NCBI GenBank assembly: GCA_963799065.1
Contig: CAWCVJ010000003.1
Span: 62,001-126,000, forward strand
Origin: JAJPHW01 sp963799065
Lineage (GTDB): Bacteria; Acidobacteriota; Terriglobia; Terriglobales; Acidobacteriaceae
Length of the DNA: 64,000 nt
Reading direction: 5' to 3'
Below are positions 16,785 to 24,617 of the stretch, one piece after another. Under the pieces are notes generated by a model. The model searched no databases. It was given only the letters and a program-made list of their open reading frames with translations, and was not told the origin of the DNA. Position 1 is the stretch's first letter. Each line of letters opens with the position of its first letter. The position numbers were made by a program, and so were the translations under genes.

Positions 16785-16812
16785 CCCTGACCCCCCAAAG
16801 GTCGACGCAAAC

Positions 16813-16826
16813 ACTTGACCACAAGT
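16813..16826. promoter_or_regulatory. palindrome upstream of the TetR gene, candidate operator
   Basis: ACTTG and CAAGT are perfect arms around ACCA, 28 bp before the chosen TetR start. TetR-family regulators commonly bind short palindromes next to their own gene. This role is inferred from position only; the arms are just 5 bp, so chance is possible. Confidence 0.35.
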
Positions 16827-16965
16827 CAGAGCACTCTAGCCGAAACGGAATCGAATTTCAATGACAATTTTCGGGCCGCTGCGCTCCCTGTCGAGCGCCC
16901 GCGAAGAATTGATCGGATTGAAACCGCATGAGGAGCGCGGGTTTTGGAAGAATTGTGGCGGCTCG

Positions 16966-18054
16966 CTAAAGCGGATTGGGGCGATACGTCCAGCTCACCG
17001 GTGCATCTTCTGCCGGAGTAATTTCTATCGAGCGCAGCTTCTCGATCATTGCGTGGTCGGGTGAAAGAGTGCAAACCGGATCCGTGGCCGCGGCATTCCC
17101 GGTGATGAGCAGAGCCTGGCAACGGCAACCGCCAAAGTCTTCGGCGCGGCGATCGCAGCTACGACAAGGTTCGGGCATCCAGGCTTCGCCGCGAAAACGA
17201 TTGAAGGTTTCGGACTCGCGCCAAATCCATTGCAGATCGTGTTCGCGCACGGAGTCGAAGCTGAGGCCGGGAATCACGTTCGCGGCGTGGCAGGGCAGTA
17301 CTTCTCCGGCGGGATTGATCAAGAGCAAACGGCGTCCCCATCCTCCCATGCAGGCTTTCGGATAGCGCGCGTAATAATCCGGGACGACACAGTCGATTTT
17401 AATTCGCCCAGCCGTGCGCTCTTGCGCTTCAGCGACGACTCTCAAGCAGGTGTCTATCTGCTGCGGAGTGGGCATCAAAGCGGCGCGATTCTCCAGCGCC
17501 CATCCATAATATTGTGCGTGCGCAATCTCGATGCGATCGGGATTGAGTTGCTCGACGAATTCCATCATCTCTACGATGTGATCGAGATTCTGGCGGTGCA
17601 CGACGAGGTTCACCGTGAAGGCCACGCGAAAGTGGTGGATTATTTTCGACAGCTCGAGCTTCAGCGCGTGAGCTTTGGTGCCGGAGATCCAGTTCGCAGA
17701 GTCGGTTCTCGAATCCTGAAAGCTTAGCTGGATGTGATCCAGGCCCGCATCGATGAGCGCGGATAGCCTCGGTTCATTCAACCCGACGCCGGAAGTGATG
17801 AGGTTGATGTAGAGATTGGCTTCGTGTGCTGCCTTGACGAGTTCGGGCAGGTCGGTGCGAGCGAGCGGTTCTCCGCCCGTGAGATGCAAATGCAAAACGC
17901 CCAGCTTCGCGGCCTCGTTGAAGACGCGAATCCAATCTTCGGTCGCGAGTTCGCTCTTGGCTATGATCATCTGTAATGGATTGGAGCAGTAGACGCAGTG
18001 CAGTGGGCAGCGGTGCGTCAGTTCGGCGATGAGGGCGAGAGGGTTGGGCGTCAT
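16966..18054 (-). CDS. pqqE: PQQ biosynthesis radical SAM protein PqqE
   Basis: PqqE is the radical-SAM enzyme that, with PqqD, links the Glu and Tyr side chains of PqqA in the first step of pyrroloquinoline quinone synthesis. The 362-residue protein carries the [4Fe-4S]-SAM motif C16-x3-C20-x2-C23 (RCPLHCVYC), LHLTGGEPLARTD, and C-terminal auxiliary-cluster cysteines of the SPASM domain (ACMGGWGRR, PCHAA, PEPCRSCDRR and GGCRCQAL). ATG 18054 is 7 bp after the pqqD stop and is followed at once by family sequence; the open frame to 18195 is just read-through. It is the last gene of pqqABCDE. Confidence 0.96.
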   Translation of the reverse strand: MTPNPLALIAELTHRCPLHCVYCSNPLQMIIAKSELATEDWIRVFNEAAKLGVLHLHLTGGEPLARTDLPELVKAAHEANLYINLITSGVGLNEPRLSALIDAGLDHIQLSFQDSRTDSANWISGTKAHALKLELSKIIHHFRVAFTVNLVVHRQNLDHIVEMMEFVEQLNPDRIEIAHAQYYGWALENRAALMPTPQQIDTCLRVVAEAQERTAGRIKIDCVVPDYYARYPKACMGGWGRRLLLINPAGEVLPCHAANVIPGLSFDSVREHDLQWIWRESETFNRFRGEAWMPEPCRSCDRRAEDFGGCRCQALLITGNAAATDPVCTLSPDHAMIEKLRSIEITPAEDAPVSWTYRPNPL

Positions 18055-18061
18055 TGCGTTT

Positions 18062-18337
18062 CTAGTAATCCACGATGCGCTTGAGACGCAGGCCGTCGAG
18101 AAATGTTCCGGCCTCTGCGCTGATGACCGCGGCGTCAGCTCCCACGAATTGTGTGGCAAGCTGTGTGACAATTTGCGCGAAAGTTTTTTGCCCATCGCAC
18201 AGTTCGAGAATGACGCGGCCCGGGCCTTCGAGACGAATCATCCCTTCGGGATACAGGACGACTTGGTCTTGTCCTTGGGTGGCCCAGCGGCAACCGGCGG
18301 CTAAACGTGGCTGACTCGACTCCGACGGTGCAGGCAC
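18062..18337 (-). CDS. pqqD: PQQ biosynthesis peptide chaperone PqqD
   Basis: PqqD binds the PqqA peptide and presents it to PqqE. The 91-residue protein shows the family pattern QPRLAAGCRWATQ, VVLYPEGMIRLEGPGRVILELCDG and FAQIVTQLATQF, a small winged-helix-like RiPP recognition element. It starts with GTG at 18337, one base after the pqqC stop, and ends 7 bp before pqqE. Confidence 0.94.
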   Translation of the reverse strand: MPAPSESSQPRLAAGCRWATQGQDQVVLYPEGMIRLEGPGRVILELCDGQKTFAQIVTQLATQFVGADAAVISAEAGTFLDGLRLKRIVDY

Positions 18338-18338
18338 G

Positions 18339-19076
18339 TTAGTCTTCCCTCGGCTGAAACGCCCCTGGGGGCGGCCACCCGGGTTGAACGTAGGCGAAGT
18401 AGAGAGCGTCGAGTTGCGCCCAGAGAATGTCGCACTTGGCCCGCAGCGCTGCGATAGCGCTTTCTTGCTGCTCGCGAGTGAGGGCGTGGCGCGTAATCCA
18501 ATCGACGGCGAAAGCGGCGTCTTCGGGGGCTTGATCGAGGCGCGCGGTGAAGTAGTCGAGGCCGCCGGATAGATAAGGATAGTGCTGCCTCATGCGATCC
18601 ATGCGGAGAGAAATCAGGTCGCGGGAAAATAGCTCAGTCAGCGAGGAGGCCACCGCTTCGACAAACGTGCGGCTGCGAACGAGATCGAGGTAAGCATCGA
18701 CGGCATAACGCGTACCGGGCAAAACGCCGTCGCAATGCACGACATTCTCGCGAGCCACACCAGCGGCCTCGGCGAGCTTGACCCACTTCTCGATGCCGCC
18801 GGGATGGTTCGCGTCGCCGTCGTGATCGACGATGCGTTTTCTCCAGGCACGGCGAAAGCCGCGATCCTCGCTTCGCGAGAGAATGATTGAATCTTTTATT
18901 GGAATGCGGCTCTGGTAGTAGTAGCGATTCAGCGCCCACGCCTGCAACTGTCCACGAGTCAACTTGCCTTCGTGCATCATCAGATGAAAGGGATGGCGAT
19001 GGTGATAGCGTTCTTCGCCGACTTGACGCAAGCGGAGCAGGAGTTCGTCCGGCGAAAGCAACGTGTCGGCGGTCAT
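18339..19076 (-). CDS. pqqC: pyrroloquinoline-quinone synthase PqqC
   Basis: PqqC performs the final ring closure and eight-electron oxidation to PQQ, using O2 without metal. The 245-residue helical protein has family segments RYHHRHPFHLMMHEGKL, WALNRYYYQSRIPIKDS, RIVDHDGD and FAVDWITRHALT. Start ATG 19076 is fixed by a 4-bp ATGA overlap with the pqqB stop, showing translational coupling. Length is normal. Confidence 0.95.
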   Translation of the reverse strand: MTADTLLSPDELLLRLRQVGEERYHHRHPFHLMMHEGKLTRGQLQAWALNRYYYQSRIPIKDSIILSRSEDRGFRRAWRKRIVDHDGDANHPGGIEKWVKLAEAAGVARENVVHCDGVLPGTRYAVDAYLDLVRSRTFVEAVASSLTELFSRDLISLRMDRMRQHYPYLSGGLDYFTARLDQAPEDAAFAVDWITRHALTREQQESAIAALRAKCDILWAQLDALYFAYVQPGWPPPGAFQPRED

Positions 19077-19999
19077 AGTTGAATCTGCCGTCCGTCTTCT
19101 GCGATCTCCCACCCAGCGTCGCGCACTTCGCGGTACTCCGGGCTGGATTCGTCGAGCATCGGATTGGTGTTATTTATGTGCAAGTAAATCTTCCGCGGTT
19201 TCTTGAGATTGGCCAGTCGGCGCAGGCTGCCATCGGGGCCAGATACAGGTATGTGCCCCATTTCTTTGGCGGTTGCGCCACGGCCTTGGATTTTGATGAG
19301 TTCATCGTCCGTCCAAAAAGTGCCGTCGAACAAGATTACGTCACACTGGTCGAGAAGATCGAGTAAGGGGTCGTCGATGTGAGGGGTGGCTGGGACGAAG
19401 CCGAGTGTCGATACGCCGGATGACAGAAAAAGTGCAAGCGATGCCTCGGAGGGCGAGAGCCTCGTCCGAAGACTGGGGGAAACGTAGACGGGATATTGGC
19501 TTCGAATGGAAATCGCACGGCAGAGGAGTGCTGAGTCAGCTCCTGTCGCAGTCGCGAGCTGGAATTCGTCGTTCTGGAGAATCTCGATCCAGCTGGCCTG
19601 ATGACGGGTGCGATTCAGCATCGTGAACATCGAATTGTCGTCGCGCAAGATACGCCGCAGCGACAGCGTGCAATAGACTTGCAGGGGCTGAAGTTCGCGA
19701 AGAGAGAGCAATCCGGCAACGGCATCGATGTCGGCGCTGGTCAAAACCACGCCAGCGATGGGAGAGGATCGTCCTTTGGTCTGAGGATGCAGCTGTGCGG
19801 TGGATTCGATTTGTAAGCGCAGGTCGGGACTTGCGTTGAGCAGGAACCATGACGCTCCGTCAGAGCTGACGGCGACTTGGGTCTGGGTGCGGGGTTTACC
19901 GTGAAAAGTTCCGGCGCGAAAGGCGGAGCAATTCCGGCAGCCACAATTCCACTGCGGAAAGCCGCCCCCCGCGGCCGAACCAAGTAGGTTTACGAACAT
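19073..19999 (-). CDS. pqqB: PQQ biosynthesis protein PqqB
   Basis: PqqB is a metallo-beta-lactamase-fold protein thought to hydroxylate the cross-linked precursor. The 308-residue sequence opens with VNLLGSAAGGGFPQWNCGC, the family hallmark; the paired cysteines in NCGCRNCS match the known structural metal site. Later GVVLTSADIDAVAGLLSLRE is the altered metal motif and KIYLHINNTNPMLDE the C-terminal signature. It begins 9 bp after pqqA and overlaps pqqC by 4 bp. Confidence 0.95.
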   Translation of the reverse strand: MFVNLLGSAAGGGFPQWNCGCRNCSAFRAGTFHGKPRTQTQVAVSSDGASWFLLNASPDLRLQIESTAQLHPQTKGRSSPIAGVVLTSADIDAVAGLLSLRELQPLQVYCTLSLRRILRDDNSMFTMLNRTRHQASWIEILQNDEFQLATATGADSALLCRAISIRSQYPVYVSPSLRTRLSPSEASLALFLSSGVSTLGFVPATPHIDDPLLDLLDQCDVILFDGTFWTDDELIKIQGRGATAKEMGHIPVSGPDGSLRRLANLKKPRKIYLHINNTNPMLDESSPEYREVRDAGWEIAEDGRQIQL

Positions 20000-20008
20000 T
20001 CCAGCGAA

Positions 20009-20086
20009 TTACAGCTGGGCGCTGGCGTAAGAATTGATTTCGCAGTTCAAGCTAACTTCCTGGAACTTCGGTGTAGACCATTGCAT
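20009..20086 (-). CDS. pqqA: PQQ precursor peptide PqqA
   Basis: PqqA is the ribosomal peptide whose Glu and Tyr become PQQ. On the minus strand, ATG at 20086 begins a 25-residue peptide, MQWSTPKFQEVSLNC then EINSYASAQL. Glu16 and Tyr20 have the required E-x3-Y spacing, and the MxWxxPxFxExxL leader is the usual one. AAAGGA lies about 9 bases before the ATG. It is 9 bp upstream of pqqB, completing pqqABCDE. Peptides this short are missed by usual length cut-offs. Confidence 0.94.
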   Translation of the reverse strand: MQWSTPKFQEVSLNCEINSYASAQL

Positions 20087-20310
20087 GACGGAGTCCTTTC
20101 GACCACGGCTCTATTCTTAACCCAGAGGGCAGGTCGTGTCCAGCCTAAAAGCGGCGCTGGATACCGTATTTCGGGAGAAGAAAGTATGTAGGGGGAGCGC
20201 GATTCGGCACCGAGACTCCTCCCCATCGGCTCTGTAACTGAAGAATTCCTCAGAGGGTGGTATTCTGGGCGTCCGAAATAACCTTCGCCCCTTTTGAACG
20301 GAGAGTCACC

Positions 20311-22365
20311 ATGCGGAAAGCGCTCATTATTGTGGGAGCCATCATCGTCGTCCTCATCGCTGCGGTGGGAATTTTCATCGCGACGTTCGACGTCAACCAA
20401 TATCACGGGCAGATCCAGGCGCAGCTCGAAACTGCCCTGGGACGTAAGGTGACGTTGGGCAATATGAGCTTGGGGATATTGCCGCTGGCCTTCAGAGTGC
20501 AAAATATCGTGATCGCGGACGACCCCAGCCTTCATTCACGCAAGGACTTCCTGCAGGCGCAAGAGCTTGATGTCTCCGTCGCGCTGTTCCCGCTGCTCAG
20601 CAAGCAGATCGAAGTGGATTCGGTGAATCTAGATCGTCCCAGCGTGGAGATGATCAAGAATAAGGAAGGCGTCTGGAATTTCGATTCGATCGGAAAGACC
20701 GCGCCGAAGTCTGGGTCTTCGAGTTCGTCGCAGCCAGTTGCGCTGAACAAGCTCACCATCAAAGATGGACAGGTGGCGATGACGGATCTGCAAGCGGGCA
20801 GCCCGCGGTCGGTGTACGACCACATCGATGTAACGCTCACCGATTTTGCGCCCAACAAGCCGTTTTCACTCGACGTCGCGGCACATTTGCCGGGCGCAGC
20901 CGGCCAGGAAGTTGAGCTCAAAGGAGATGGGGGGCCGGTTGCGACCAATGCCGTGGCGACGCCGTTTAAGGGAACGCTGAAGCTGAAGGACGTAGAGATC
21001 GCCGGGCTCCAGAAATTTCTCGATTCGCCTGCGCTCGTCGGGACGGATGGAATCATCTCCGGCGAGACCAAGATTAGCAGCGAGTCGGGAAGCATGGCCG
21101 CGAGTGGGCAAATCAAGATCGAGAAAGCGAAGGTTCATAACGTTGAGCTGGGGTATCCCGTGACCGCGGATTACGACGTGAGCGACAACCTCAACTCCGA
21201 TCTACTGACGGTCCGGAACACAACGATTAAGCTGGGCGACACGCCGCTGAATATCGATGGGACGGTAAATTCGAAATCGAATCCGGCGCAGGTCGATCTC
21301 ACGCTTAAGGCAAGCAACGTTTCAATCGCGGAGATGGCTCAACTTTCAGCGGCGGCGGGGACGGCCTTCGCTCCAGGCATGAAAGTTAGCGGAACGGTGA
21401 ATGCGGACATTCAGGTGCGTGGCCCGGCGGATAAGCCAGCGCTCACGGGCACGGTGAGTGCCCGCAGCATCGAGGCCAGCGGAGGCGGAGTGGCACAGCC
21501 GGTGCAGGTTCCGTCCCTTACCTTGACCATGACGCCGACCGATGTTCATTCCGATGCCTTCAATATTGTGTCCGGCGGAACGACGGTGAGTTCGCAGTTC
21601 ACTTTGAAGGACTACATGGCGAAGAGTCCTTCGATTGACGCGACGATTCGATCGCCCAATGCGCAGCTTCCGGCCATTCTGGCGATTGCCAAGGCCTACG
21701 GCGTGACTTCGCTGAATGCGATCACGGGACAGGGCACCCTAAGTCTGGACCTGCGCGCGGCCGGTCCGATGCAATCGGTTGCGTCCAACGACGTGGCACG
21801 GGCTCTGAATGGAACCGTGAAGCTCGCGTTCAATAATGTCCGCTACACGGGCGTCGATATCGATCACGAGCTTGAATCGATTGGGAAATTCGGTGGCGGC
21901 AGCTCCGGTACCGATAAGGGCTATACCGATATCTCGAAGGTGACGGGCGACATCGCGGTCAAGAGTGGCGTTGCGAACACCAGCAATTTACAGGCTCTGC
22001 TCGACATTGGCACCATCAATGTGACGGGCACGGCGAATCTTGTCGATCAAGCTTTGAACATGAAGGTTACCGCGCTGCTAACCAAAGAAGCAACCACGAA
22101 AGCCGGTGGCGCCGCAGTCGGCGGATTCATGACTACGGCGCTGGCCGACAGCAACGGCAATTTGGTCATCCCGGCAATCGTGACCGGCACGTTCCAGCAT
22201 CCCCACTACGCTCCGGATCTGGAGGCCATGGCGCAGATGAAATTAAACGGGGTGGGCGGAATTCTAGGCGGATTGCTGGGGCAGAAGACCGGAGGCCAGC
22301 CTGGGGCGCAGCAGCAGAATCCGGTCAATCAGATTATGGGATTGTTTGGGAAGAAGAAGCAGTAG
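20311..22365 (+). CDS. AsmA-family protein
   Basis: The 684-residue protein has one N-terminal membrane anchor (ALIIVGAIIVVLIAAVGIFIA) and a long periplasmic beta-rich region, as in the AsmA/YhdP family, now seen as bridge-like lipid carriers between inner and outer membranes. Family traits include FDVNQYHGQIQAQLETALGRKV, GNMSLGILPL, repeated LKLKDVEIAGL-type strands, and the C-terminal stretch INVTGTANLVDQALNMKVTAL. The tail is Gly/Gln-rich (QKTGGQPGAQQQN). ATG 20311 is preceded by GGAGAG. It is a single gene, divergent from pqq and convergent with the ATP-grasp gene. Confidence 0.87.
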   Translation: MRKALIIVGAIIVVLIAAVGIFIATFDVNQYHGQIQAQLETALGRKVTLGNMSLGILPLAFRVQNIVIADDPSLHSRKDFLQAQELDVSVALFPLLSKQIEVDSVNLDRPSVEMIKNKEGVWNFDSIGKTAPKSGSSSSSQPVALNKLTIKDGQVAMTDLQAGSPRSVYDHIDVTLTDFAPNKPFSLDVAAHLPGAAGQEVELKGDGGPVATNAVATPFKGTLKLKDVEIAGLQKFLDSPALVGTDGIISGETKISSESGSMAASGQIKIEKAKVHNVELGYPVTADYDVSDNLNSDLLTVRNTTIKLGDTPLNIDGTVNSKSNPAQVDLTLKASNVSIAEMAQLSAAAGTAFAPGMKVSGTVNADIQVRGPADKPALTGTVSARSIEASGGGVAQPVQVPSLTLTMTPTDVHSDAFNIVSGGTTVSSQFTLKDYMAKSPSIDATIRSPNAQLPAILAIAKAYGVTSLNAITGQGTLSLDLRAAGPMQSVASNDVARALNGTVKLAFNNVRYTGVDIDHELESIGKFGGGSSGTDKGYTDISKVTGDIAVKSGVANTSNLQALLDIGTINVTGTANLVDQALNMKVTALLTKEATTKAGGAAVGGFMTTALADSNGNLVIPAIVTGTFQHPHYAPDLEAMAQMKLNGVGGILGGLLGQKTGGQPGAQQQNPVNQIMGLFGKKKQ

Positions 22366-22387
22366 CCTTTTCGGTCGCGCGGCACGG

Positions 22388-22402
22388 GCGGGGAAACCCC
22401 GC
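22388..22402. repeat. perfect 6-bp hairpin between convergent genes
   Basis: GCGGGG and CCCCGC flank an AAA loop in the 39-bp gap between the AsmA-like gene and the ATP-grasp gene. It may stop or stabilise transcripts from both sides, but no T-run is present. Confidence 0.4.
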
Positions 22403-22404
22403 GC

Positions 22405-23484
22405 CTACGCCGTGACGCATTCGGCTTTGGGACGGCTGGCGTGGCGGGCCCAGGCGGACTCGATGATTTCGGCGATGAGTTGGGTGTAGGTGCGGCCTGA
22501 TTCTTTGGCGGCCATGGCGAATTCCTGTTTACTGGAGAGCCACGGGTTGGGGTTGGCTTCGATTACGTAGACCTTGCCGTCGTTCGACAGGCGCATGTCG
22601 ATGCGCCCATAGTCGCGCAGCTTTACGGCGCGGTAGGCGGCGAGCGCGGTCTCATTCAGTATTGCGGTCGTCGCTTCGTCGAGGTTTTCCGCGATCCCAG
22701 ACTTCGTGACTTTGTAATCTTCGGATTCTTTCTCAAACTTCACATCGTAACTGGCGATCTTCGGGACGCCTTTGGGTAGGCGAGAAAGATCGAGTTCGAC
22801 CAGAGGGAGCGATTCGGTGCGCTCATAGCTGCCTAGAATCGCGCCGTAGATTTCGCGGCCTTCGATGTATTCCTCGATGAGGGCGGGCGAGTCGAATTCG
22901 TCCTGCACATATTCGATCCGCTGCATGAGTTCTTTTACGGATGTGACGAATGCGCCGGCGTCGATGCCGATCGATCCGTCTTCGTAGAGCGGTTTGACGA
23001 TCAGGGGAAAAGACAGGTCGTGCGCATGATCGACTCTGCCGCGGTACGATGTTGCGAAAAATGGGCTGCGGATTCCGTGGAAGGAGAAGAGTTTCTTGGC
23101 CAGAGCTTTATCTTGCGCAAGTAAACAAGCGTGCGGCCCTGCTCCCGTGTAAGGAATGTCGAGCAGCTCGAGATAGGCTGCGATGTTGAAATCTTTTGTA
23201 TCGTCTCCGGCGAAGGATTCGGTGAGATTGAACACTAGGTCGGCATCGCACTTGGCCAGAGCTTGCAAGCACTGCGGAGTGCCGTCAAGGGTTTGATAGA
23301 ACGGCGCGTGGCCGAGTTTGGTGAGCGAATCGAAAATCTCTTCGCGGTCTTCTTTCTCTTTGCGGCGGGTCTTATGCGCTTTCTTTCTTTTCGCGGGAGG
23401 CTTGGCCTCGACCGCCTCGGGAGCATCGCCCCAAGTGTCATAGAGAATCGCTATTTTTAACTTTTCTTCAATTTTATGTGTCAT
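22405..23484 (-). CDS. ATP-grasp ligase, D-Ala-D-Ala-ligase-like
   Basis: The 359-residue protein has an ATP-grasp fold like D-alanine-D-alanine ligase: FNLTESFAGD, YTGAGPHACLLAQDKALAKKL, PLIVKPLYEDGSIGID (ATP-binding lysine and loop), ALIEEYIEGREIYGAIL, and the metal-binding RIDMRLSNDGKVYVIEANPNPWL. An unusual Lys/Arg-rich insertion (about residues 28-46, PPAKRKKAHKTRRKEKEDR) sits near the N-terminus. The specific Ddl active-site serine and tyrosine layout is not obvious, so the substrates may be other amino acids or peptides. The upstream zinc-peptidase gene overlaps it by 4 bp (ATGA), so the two are co-translated and probably share a pathway; I do not know which. Confidence 0.75.
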   Translation of the reverse strand: MTHKIEEKLKIAILYDTWGDAPEAVEAKPPAKRKKAHKTRRKEKEDREEIFDSLTKLGHAPFYQTLDGTPQCLQALAKCDADLVFNLTESFAGDDTKDFNIAAYLELLDIPYTGAGPHACLLAQDKALAKKLFSFHGIRSPFFATSYRGRVDHAHDLSFPLIVKPLYEDGSIGIDAGAFVTSVKELMQRIEYVQDEFDSPALIEEYIEGREIYGAILGSYERTESLPLVELDLSRLPKGVPKIASYDVKFEKESEDYKVTKSGIAENLDEATTAILNETALAAYRAVKLRDYGRIDMRLSNDGKVYVIEANPNPWLSSKQEFAMAAKESGRTYTQLIAEIIESAWARHASRPKAECVTA

Positions 23485-24542
23485 GGCTGCACGAACTTTC
23501 CCCGCGCCATATAGCTCATCGCGAGAGCGGTTGCATATGCGGTCAGGTTGGATAAGTGTTCGGACTCGCGTTCGGAGTCGGCGAAAAGTTTTAAGGACGT
23601 AACGCGTTTTCCAATCGCTTCGATCAATCGCTTGATCAGCGGACGTTGTACTCCAGTCCAGTAGGCGACTTTGTCGACTACCAGTTTCTGATTCGACGCG
23701 AGCAGTTTTTGCGCCGGTTGCGAGCGCTTGCGGCGGCTGGATGCGTCGAAGATGTTCTTTAGGTCATTGTCCAGAGCGAGGTCGACGATGGGAATTTCTT
23801 CCGTCGTGCGGCGGTAAAATTCGCCGACCGTCATTTCCATTTCATCGACGGTCATGTCGGTGCGTCCCCGGCGGCGCACGGGATCGGCGTTGCCCAACTT
23901 TCGGGCGATGCGATCCATGTAACGCAGCTTGGGCATCGCTCCCCAGCCGCGGTATTTCGTTTTCCATCCTGAGCGCGGAGTCAGCCAGACGGCAAAAGTC
24001 TCCGCGAAGTCTTCATCGGGATGTTTCTGCGCATACCATCCGGCCATGTGCCTCACGAAATTCTTGGAGAACGGCACCGGATGATATTCGTCGTGATAGG
24101 GCTTGCGAAATGAGCCGAACAATTCTTTCCACTCTGGAGTGCGATGCAGCCGGTACGCATAGTTGAACGCATGGCCGGCTTCGTGGCGCAGGAACATCAT
24201 CACCTCGCGCGCATCCTCGAGATCGTTGACTTCCTTTTCCAGTTGGGCAAGCTGCATATTAGCCAAATAAAACGGAATGCCGATCACTGGCTCACCCGAG
24301 GGGCATCCCCACTCGTCGCTTAGGTAGCAGGCCGGCTTGAATTTCAGCAGCTTCTTTTGTTCCAGCTCGCGATAAAGCTGGTTGACGAACCGCTCCAGCG
24401 GCGAACCCGCAATCTGCAAGCCCAGGTCTTTGATGGGCTTGGCCAGCAGCTCCTCTGCATCAGGCCGGGATTTCGCAATCTCTTGCACACGATTTGGATG
24501 AAGGCTGCCAATGCCGCTGGCACACAGACGGGGAGAGGACAC
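23481..24542 (-). CDS. putative zinc-binding metallopeptidase
   Basis: The protein (353 residues from GTG 24542; a later start is possible) holds HEAGH at 120-124 in MFLRHEAGHAFNYAY and a third ligand candidate Glu181 in PDEDFAETFAVWL, the layout of gluzincin-type peptidases annotated as 'putative zinc-binding metallo-peptidase'. There is no signal peptide, so it acts in the cytoplasm. The C-terminal 100 residues are helical and basic (RRKRSQPAQKLL). It is joined by an ATGA overlap to the downstream ATP-grasp ligase. A peptidase next to a ligase suggests making and trimming a peptide or protein tag, but that is inference only. Confidence 0.72.
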   Translation of the reverse strand: MSSPRLCASGIGSLHPNRVQEIAKSRPDAEELLAKPIKDLGLQIAGSPLERFVNQLYRELEQKKLLKFKPACYLSDEWGCPSGEPVIGIPFYLANMQLAQLEKEVNDLEDAREVMMFLRHEAGHAFNYAYRLHRTPEWKELFGSFRKPYHDEYHPVPFSKNFVRHMAGWYAQKHPDEDFAETFAVWLTPRSGWKTKYRGWGAMPKLRYMDRIARKLGNADPVRRRGRTDMTVDEMEMTVGEFYRRTTEEIPIVDLALDNDLKNIFDASSRRKRSQPAQKLLASNQKLVVDKVAYWTGVQRPLIKRLIEAIGKRVTSLKLFADSERESEHLSNLTAYATALAMSYMARGKFVQP

Positions 24543-24617
24543 GGTCTTTATACGAGGAGCCTAGCAGAGAGGGTAACCAGTCTCTAGTTACCCCGGAGCA
24601 ACGACTGTTGGGGTGGG

